Below, in pieces: positions 21,687-25,376 of a stretch of DNA of 25,376 bases (the stretch's first letter is position 1; every line of letters starts with the position of its first letter). The stretch lies in the NCBI GenBank assembly GCA_937907455.1, contig CALESQ010000036.1, positions 1 through 25,376 on the forward strand, read 5' to 3'. Both the position numbers and the translations under genes were made by a program. The notes under the pieces were generated by a model, which was not told the DNA's origin, did no database searches, and was given only the letters and a program-made list of their open reading frames with translations. Source of the DNA: an uncultured Caldilineales bacterium. GTDB lineage: Bacteria; Chloroflexota; Anaerolineae; JAAEKA01.

Positions 21687-22883
21687 ATGTCTTCCCCTTC
21701 GCATCATCCCTCATCGCTGCGCGCCCGTCATCTGATCGTCGGCGTCATCCCGATCCGCCTGGTGGTAGACAGCGCCGCGCGCATGCTCTATCCCTATCTG
21801 CCAGCCCTCAGCCGCGGCCTGGGCATTACCCTGGCCCAGGGCGGCCTCTTGCTGTCGCTGCGCTCGGCCATGGTCTTCCCCGGCCCACTCTTCGGCTTGT
21901 GGAATGACCGGCGCGGCCCGCGCGACCTGCTGGTGCTGGCACTGCTGGCCCAGGCGCTCGGCCTTTTCTGGTTGAGCTTCGCGCAGGGCTTTCTCGGAGC
22001 GGCCGCGCCGCTGGCCCTGCTCGGTCTGGCCGCAGCCGCCATCATCCCCACCTTGCAGGCAGCCATCAGCGCGCGCGTGCCGTTCCAGCGCCGCGGCCGT
22101 GTGATCGGGGTGATGGAATATAGCTGGGCACTTGTCGGCTTAATCATGCTGCCTCTGATTGGGGTGATGATCGTGCGCTGGGGCTGGCAAACGCCGCTGC
22201 GCCTGCTGGCCCTGCTCAGCCTGCTGCTGGCTCCGCTGCCCTTGCGGCTGCTGGCCGGCCCACCGCCCCGCGGCAGCGCGCCACCCCCCTCTTTTCGCAG
22301 CATGGCGGCACGCATCTGGCAATCGCCCAGCGCGCGGGCCGCAATCCTGGTCAACGGGCTGATCTTCGTTGCCTCGGAAAGCTTCTTCGTCACCTACGGC
22401 GCCTGGCTGGAACAAGCCTTTCGCATGTCACCTGCACAAATTGGCCGCGTAGCCGGGCTGCTGGGCGCAGCCGAGCTGGTCGCTTCGGTTGGCAGCAGCC
22501 TGCTGCTGGATCGGCTGGGCAAACGGCGCGGGGTGGGCGCGGGCCTGCTGGCTATGACCCTCACCATGGCCTTGTTGCCGGTGGCCGCAGGACGCCTGAT
22601 TGCCGCGCTGGCCGTGATGGCAGCCTTCATCTTCAGCTTTGAATGGAGCATCGTGTCGCATATCAGCCTGTTGTCGGAGCAGGTTCCCCTGGCGCGCGGC
22701 ACAGTGCTGGCGCTGGCGGTGATGGCCGGTGGCCTGATCCGCACGCTGACCGCTTCGCTGGCGGTGACGCTGTTTGAATGGCGCGGCATCCCGGCGGTTG
22801 CTGCGTTGGCTGTGCTGGGCGCAGGCAGCGCCGCCTTTGTTCTTTACCGCTGGGTACAGGAGCGTGCTAATGACCCCGCCTAG
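21687..22883 (+). CDS. MFS transporter (398 aa)
   Basis: This is a 12-helix major facilitator protein in the cytoplasmic membrane. Hydrophobic helices alternate with short loops throughout. The A-like motif between helices 2 and 3 reads GLWNDRRGPRDLL (about residue 70), and its counterpart in the second half reads LLLDRLGKRRGVGAG (about 272). A longer central loop around 190-210 (GPPPRGSAPPPSFRSMAARI) separates the two six-helix halves. The substrate cannot be deduced. No clear ribosome site precedes the ATG. The stop codon overlaps the next gene by 14 nt, so the two are probably co-expressed. The 69-nt gap before it holds only a small ACAAC/GTTGT hairpin. Confidence 0.85.
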   Translation: MSSPSHHPSSLRARHLIVGVIPIRLVVDSAARMLYPYLPALSRGLGITLAQGGLLLSLRSAMVFPGPLFGLWNDRRGPRDLLVLALLAQALGLFWLSFAQGFLGAAAPLALLGLAAAAIIPTLQAAISARVPFQRRGRVIGVMEYSWALVGLIMLPLIGVMIVRWGWQTPLRLLALLSLLLAPLPLRLLAGPPPRGSAPPPSFRSMAARIWQSPSARAAILVNGLIFVASESFFVTYGAWLEQAFRMSPAQIGRVAGLLGAAELVASVGSSLLLDRLGKRRGVGAGLLAMTLTMALLPVAAGRLIAALAVMAAFIFSFEWSIVSHISLLSEQVPLARGTVLALAVMAGGLIRTLTASLAVTLFEWRGIPAVAALAVLGAGSAAFVLYRWVQERANDPA

Positions 22884-23793
22884 CGCCGCAGCAGCGCTCA
22901 ATCCCCGGCGTGCAGTGCAGCGCGCCCTGATGGGCCATTGGCCGGGCCGTGTACTGCGCGGCGAGCTGGTGATTGACGACGATTTCATGCGCGATGTGAT
23001 AGGGCTGGAGGGCGAGGCCATCCCCGCGGCCGCGCGCGCTGCGTTGCTGCACCACTTGCAGCAAGATGTGGTAGTCGTTTCCTTCTCGCACGGCTGGGGC
23101 AGCCCGGCGCAGCCTGATGAAGAAGAGGCACGCTTCTGGCTGCGTCACTGGCACAACGCAAGCGATCTCTTCGTCTTTGCGCTGATAGATGGACCGTTCA
23201 GCCTGGCCGCCAAAGCCTGGGGCTGGGAACAGGCGTTGCTGCATCTGAGTGAAGGCGGAGCAGACACGGCGCTTTTCCTGGCCGAGGCTGTGGTGCAGCA
23301 GGCCGAAATCATTCGGCAACTGGCGGCAGATGGCGCAAACGGCATCCTGCTGGGCGACGACATTGCCTATCGCCGCAGCACCACCATCAAACCGGCCGCG
23401 CTGCGTCGCCATTATTTCCCTTATCTGACTTTGCTGGTGGAAGCGTGCCAGCAGGCGGGCCTGCCAGTGGTATTTCACTCCGACGGCAACCTGTGGGAGG
23501 TGCTGGATGATCTGGTAGCGACCGGTATCAACGGCTTGCAGGGGCTGGAGCCGGGCGCCGGCATGAGCCTGAGCCGAGTGAGGGCGCGCGTAGGGCCTGA
23601 ATTGTGCCTGTGGGGCAATGTAGATGTAGGCTGGCTGACGCAGCCACGCAGTGCGCAGGAAATACAGACAGAGGTGCGTCAATTGTTGCTGCCGGTGGCC
23701 GGTACGCCGGTGATTCTGGGAACCAGCGGCGGTTTAATGGCCGGTTTGCCCGCGGCCAATGTCGAGGCAATGGTACAGGCAACCTTTGATTAA
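22870..23793 (+). CDS. Uroporphyrinogen decarboxylase (URO-D)/cobalamin methyltransferase-fold protein (307 aa)
   Basis: This TIM-barrel protein belongs to the URO-D superfamily, which contains heme-pathway HemE and methylcobamide methyltransferases such as MtaA and CmuA. Visible blocks are DLFVFALIDGPF, ADGANGILLGDDIAYRRSTTI and PVVFHSDGNLWEVLDDLVATG. GLQGLEPGAGM, CLWGNVDV and GTPVILGTSGG follow. The N-terminal substrate-arginine motif of true HemE (RPVWxMRQAGR) is absent. The zinc ligand pattern HxC of MtaA-type enzymes reads HSD. It is therefore most like the uncharacterised URO-D-like proteins of Chloroflexota and related groups. The start at 22870 follows AGGAG by 8 nt; the frame is open upstream but overlaps the MFS gene. 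Confidence 0.75.
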   Translation: MTPPSAAAALNPRRAVQRALMGHWPGRVLRGELVIDDDFMRDVIGLEGEAIPAAARAALLHHLQQDVVVVSFSHGWGSPAQPDEEEARFWLRHWHNASDLFVFALIDGPFSLAAKAWGWEQALLHLSEGGADTALFLAEAVVQQAEIIRQLAADGANGILLGDDIAYRRSTTIKPAALRRHYFPYLTLLVEACQQAGLPVVFHSDGNLWEVLDDLVATGINGLQGLEPGAGMSLSRVRARVGPELCLWGNVDVGWLTQPRSAQEIQTEVRQLLLPVAGTPVILGTSGGLMAGLPAANVEAMVQATFD

Positions 23794-23801
23794 AAGAAAA
23801 T

Positions 23802-23829
23802 TTGCCTGACACCCCGCTTGTGGTATAAT
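23802..23829 (+). promoter_or_regulatory. Promoter of tRNA-Val
   Basis: TTGCCT (4/6), a 16-nt spacer and a perfect TATAAT (23824-23829) end 11 nt before the tRNA, the expected distance for a short-leader tRNA transcript. Confidence 0.7.
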
Positions 23830-23840
23830 CACCTGGCTTC

Positions 23841-23914
23841 GGGCGGTTAGCCCAGCTGGTTAGAGCGCGGCGTTGACATCGCCGAGGTCACAGGTTCGAG
23901 CCCTGTACCGCCCA
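23841..23914 (+). tRNA. tRNA-Val (anticodon GAC)
   Basis: The 74-nt cloverleaf folds well. The acceptor GGGCGGT pairs with ACCGCCC. The D arm is GCCC-AGCTGGTTA-GAGC with one C-A mismatch. The anticodon arm is CGGCG-TTGACAT-CGCCG, giving anticodon GAC, which reads GUC and GUU. The T arm is ACAGG-TTCGAGC-CCTGT and the discriminator is A. The 3' CCA is not encoded and must be added after transcription. Confidence 0.95.
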
Positions 23915-23917
23915 CAG

Positions 23918-23950
23918 AAGCCCTTCGGGTTTTGATAGCCCGAAGGGCTT
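23918..23950 (+). terminator. tRNA-Val terminator hairpin
   Basis: AAGCCCTTCGGG (23918-23929) and CCCGAAGGGCTT (23939-23950) are perfect 12-bp reverse complements around a 9-nt loop. No T-run follows, so its efficiency is uncertain. Confidence 0.65.
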
Positions 23951-23959
23951 GAATATTAA
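23932..23959 (+). promoter_or_regulatory. Candidate promoter of the T-box/thrS transcript
   Basis: TTGATA (23932-23937, 5/6), a 16-nt spacer and TATTAA (23954-23959, 4/6) lie partly inside the tRNA terminator hairpin. Transcription would start near 23966, at the base of T-box Stem I. This is the best candidate seen, but it is not a strong one. Confidence 0.4.
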
Positions 23960-23962
23960 AAT

Positions 23963-24275
23963 GCGTTGAGCAGGACGAGTAAACGGTACCCGCAGCCTCA
24001 GAGAGTGGAGCGCCCTGGCTGAAAGCCTCCGCAGCACGGCCCGTTGAAAACCCCCTGCAAGCGACCGGCAGAACAGTAAACAGTAAGCAGTGACCAGTAA
24101 ACAGTTTTTTGAACTGAGTATTGGTTACCGCAACCTGTTCACCGAGTAAGCCGGCCCGGTTGGCCCCGTTATCGGCTACAACGAGATGACGTTTGAGCTT
24201 TGCTCGGCGCGTTAAGTTGGGTGGAATCGCGTAAGACCCCCTCGCCCCAACACTGGTGAGGGGGTTTTGATTCTT
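23963..24275 (+). promoter_or_regulatory. T-box riboswitch (threonine specifier ACC) upstream of thrS
   Basis: The T-box sequence AAGTTGGGTGGAATCGCG (24214-24231) is almost consensus. Stem I is visible: base CAGG (23971-23974) / CCTG (24054-24057) and AGTA (23978-23981) on the 5' side of the specifier loop. AACGG / CCGTT pairs above it, and the AGAGAG bulge motif is at 24000-24005. On the 3' side GAAA leads into ACC (24050-24052), a threonine codon that matches the downstream synthetase. The terminator ACCCCCTC (24236-24243) / GAGGGGGT (24258-24265) with TTTTGATTCTT follows. Uncharged tRNA-Thr would pair with the specifier and the GGTGG bulge and favour the antiterminator. A microrepeat (24072-24106) lies between Stem I and the 3' half. 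Confidence 0.85.
24072..24106 (+). repeat. CAGTAAGC-type microrepeat inside the T-box leader
   Basis: Units AACAGTAA, ACAGTAAGC, AGTGACC and AGTAAACAG follow directly after T-box Stem I. The 17-mer CAGTAAGCAGTGACCAG (24081-24097) is identical to the minus strand at 6862-6878. The unit length is irregular (7-10 nt). Confidence 0.65.
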
Positions 24276-24472
24276 GGGTTGGCACGTTGGAAAATTGGTA
24301 GAGTGGGAATTTGGTAAAGCAGAAGAGTGGCAGGCAAAAGGCGAATCGACTGGTTGCCTACCCGACGACTTACCAATTCACTCCCCTTATCAATCTACCC
24401 GCCTTCCACGCCCTTGTTTACCCGCCTTCGGCGTACCAATCTACCTCTATCCTTGCCCCCACGGAGGCCCTC
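24276..24472 (+). other. Leader between T-box terminator and thrS, with AATTGGTA-like words
   Basis: This stretch has no gene. It holds degenerate words such as AAATTGGTAGA, GGGAATTTGGTAA (24305-24317), TTACCAATTCACTCCC and TACCAATCTACC, in opposite orientations on the two sides. The GGAATTTGGTAA and TTACCAATTC parts can pair with one bulge to form a long-range hairpin. It ends with GGAGG six nt before the thrS start. Confidence 0.4.
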
Positions 24473-25376
24473 ATGGCTAAATCAAGCGACCTGCAAAAGG
24501 ACAATCTTTACAAGTTACGGCACAGCGCGGCCCATGTGATGGCCGAAGCGGTGCTGGGAATCTACCCCAAGGCGAAAATCGCCATCGGCCCGCCCATCGA
24601 AAATGGCTTTTACTACGATTTCGATCTGGGCAAGGGGGATGACGGCAAGCCGCGCTCCTTTACCCCCGAAGACCTGGAAGCCATCGAAAAGCGGATGCGC
24701 CAGATCATCGCGGGCAAACATCCTTTCGTTTACCGCCAGGTAAGCACCGACGAGGCGCGCGCCCTGTTCACTGATCAGCCCTACAAGCTGGAACTGATTG
24801 AAGGACTGGCGCAGGGTGGCGTGGATGAATACGGCGAAGAAACGCAGGAAGCGCCGGTGATCAGCACCTACAAGCACGACACGTTCGAAGACCTCTGCCG
24901 CGGGCCGCATCTGGAGCACACCGGCCAAATCCCCGCAGATGCCTTCAAGCTGATGAGCGTGGCGGGTGCATATTGGCGCGGCGACGAAGCCAACCCCATG
25001 CTGCAACGCATCTATGGCACGGCCTGGCCCAACAAAAAAGAGCTGCAAGCCTACCTGCAAATGCTGGAAGAGGCCAAGAAGCGCGATCACCGCAAGCTGG
25101 GCCGAGAACTGGACATCTTCATCTTCGACGACGAGATTGGCCCGGGGCTACCGTTGTGGCTGCCCAACGGCGGTGTTTTGATCGAAGAGCTGGAACGCCT
25201 GGCTAAGGAGATGGAAGAGCAGGCTGGCTATCAGCGCGTGCGCACGCCGCACCTGACCAAAGAAGCCCTTTTCCTGCGCAGCGGTCACCTGCCCTACTAT
25301 GCCGAGTCGATGTACCCGCCGATGGAGCTGGAAGGGGTGCGCTACTACATGAAGCCGATGAACTGCCCCTTCCACC
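24473..25376 (+). CDS. thrS: Threonyl-tRNA synthetase, 5' part (301 codons in window, continues)
   Basis: The enzyme charges tRNA-Thr. The protein begins at or just before the editing (N2) domain: LYKLRHSAAHVMAEAVLGIYP at residues about 12-32. The conserved HxxxH zinc/editing motif is present as HSAAH, and AIGPPIENGFYYDFD and STYKHDTFEDLCRGPH follow. The class II catalytic domain starts around residue 200 (DHRKLGRELDIF, GPGLPLWLPNGG, MEEQAGYQRVRTPH). YYMKPMNCPFH (motif 2 region, with the zinc-ligand Cys) is at the window end. The N-terminal TGS domain of E. coli-type enzymes (about 60 residues) is absent, since the ATG with its GGAGG directly precedes the editing domain. The gene is open to the last base and is controlled by the T-box upstream. 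Confidence 0.95.
   Translation, partial: MAKSSDLQKDNLYKLRHSAAHVMAEAVLGIYPKAKIAIGPPIENGFYYDFDLGKGDDGKPRSFTPEDLEAIEKRMRQIIAGKHPFVYRQVSTDEARALFTDQPYKLELIEGLAQGGVDEYGEETQEAPVISTYKHDTFEDLCRGPHLEHTGQIPADAFKLMSVAGAYWRGDEANPMLQRIYGTAWPNKKELQAYLQMLEEAKKRDHRKLGRELDIFIFDDEIGPGLPLWLPNGGVLIEELERLAKEMEEQAGYQRVRTPHLTKEALFLRSGHLPYYAESMYPPMELEGVRYYMKPMNCPFH

Noticed and set aside
22774..22869. Upstream start of the URO-D-like gene at 22774
   Set aside because: It lies inside the MFS gene in another frame; the ATG at 22870 has AGGAG and starts before the first recognisable block.
24072..24106. CRISPR-like array
   Set aside because: Units are 7-10 nt, irregular and without spacers; no cas genes are present.

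Overview
The window (about 60% GC by eye, no ambiguous bases) looks like a chromosomal piece of a Chloroflexota bacterium, probably Anaerolineae-like. The reasons are the style of the lipoprotein substrate-binding proteins, the mix of encoded enzymes, a class I T-box upstream of thrS, and sigma-70 type promoters with clean TTGACA/TATAAT boxes. The assignment is by family resemblance only; no search was run. I see no phage genes, no CRISPR array and no complete insertion sequence.

Layout. 1-1240 (minus): a lasso-peptide B2-like transglutaminase-fold protein, then a glucose-6-phosphate dehydrogenase cut off after 228 residues by unrelated hairpin-bearing sequence at the window edge. 1357-2203 (plus): a Crp-family regulator with a strong promoter, palindromic candidate operators and a strong terminator. 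2213-5373 (plus): a pterin-binding methyltransferase-like protein, a serine/alanine-glyoxylate aminotransferase and an orphan LolD/MacB-type ABC ATPase. The two gaps between these three genes each hold a copy of a structured repeat. 5416-7441 (minus): an FMN-binding split-barrel protein and an acyl-CoA dehydrogenase, with a third copy of the repeat, inside a 23-bp perfect inverted repeat, between them. 7553-10042 (plus): threonine synthase and a DUF697-like membrane protein. 10070-13598 (minus): a secreted, probably C-terminally anchored M4/M36-type metallopeptidase and mannose-1-phosphate guanylyltransferase.

13717-20865 (plus) is a solute-uptake locus. It has one lipoprotein that fuses an amino-acid-binding (SBP_bac_3) domain to a circularly permuted peptide-binding (SBP_bac_5) domain. 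DppB- and DppC-type permeases follow, then a Tpx peroxiredoxin, then a polar-amino-acid permease with its ATPase. No Dpp-type ATPases are present. 20871-23793 (plus) holds a Nudix-like protein, an MFS transporter and a URO-D/methyltransferase-fold protein. 23824-25376 holds tRNA-Val(GAC), then a threonine T-box riboswitch (specifier ACC) controlling a threonyl-tRNA synthetase that lacks the usual N-terminal TGS domain and runs off the window.

The most unusual items are the fused, permuted substrate-binding protein; the three intergenic AGATTGG-hairpin elements, whose stems differ in sequence but stay paired; and a CAGTAAGC-type microrepeat that sits inside the T-box leader and also supplies the stop codon of another gene.
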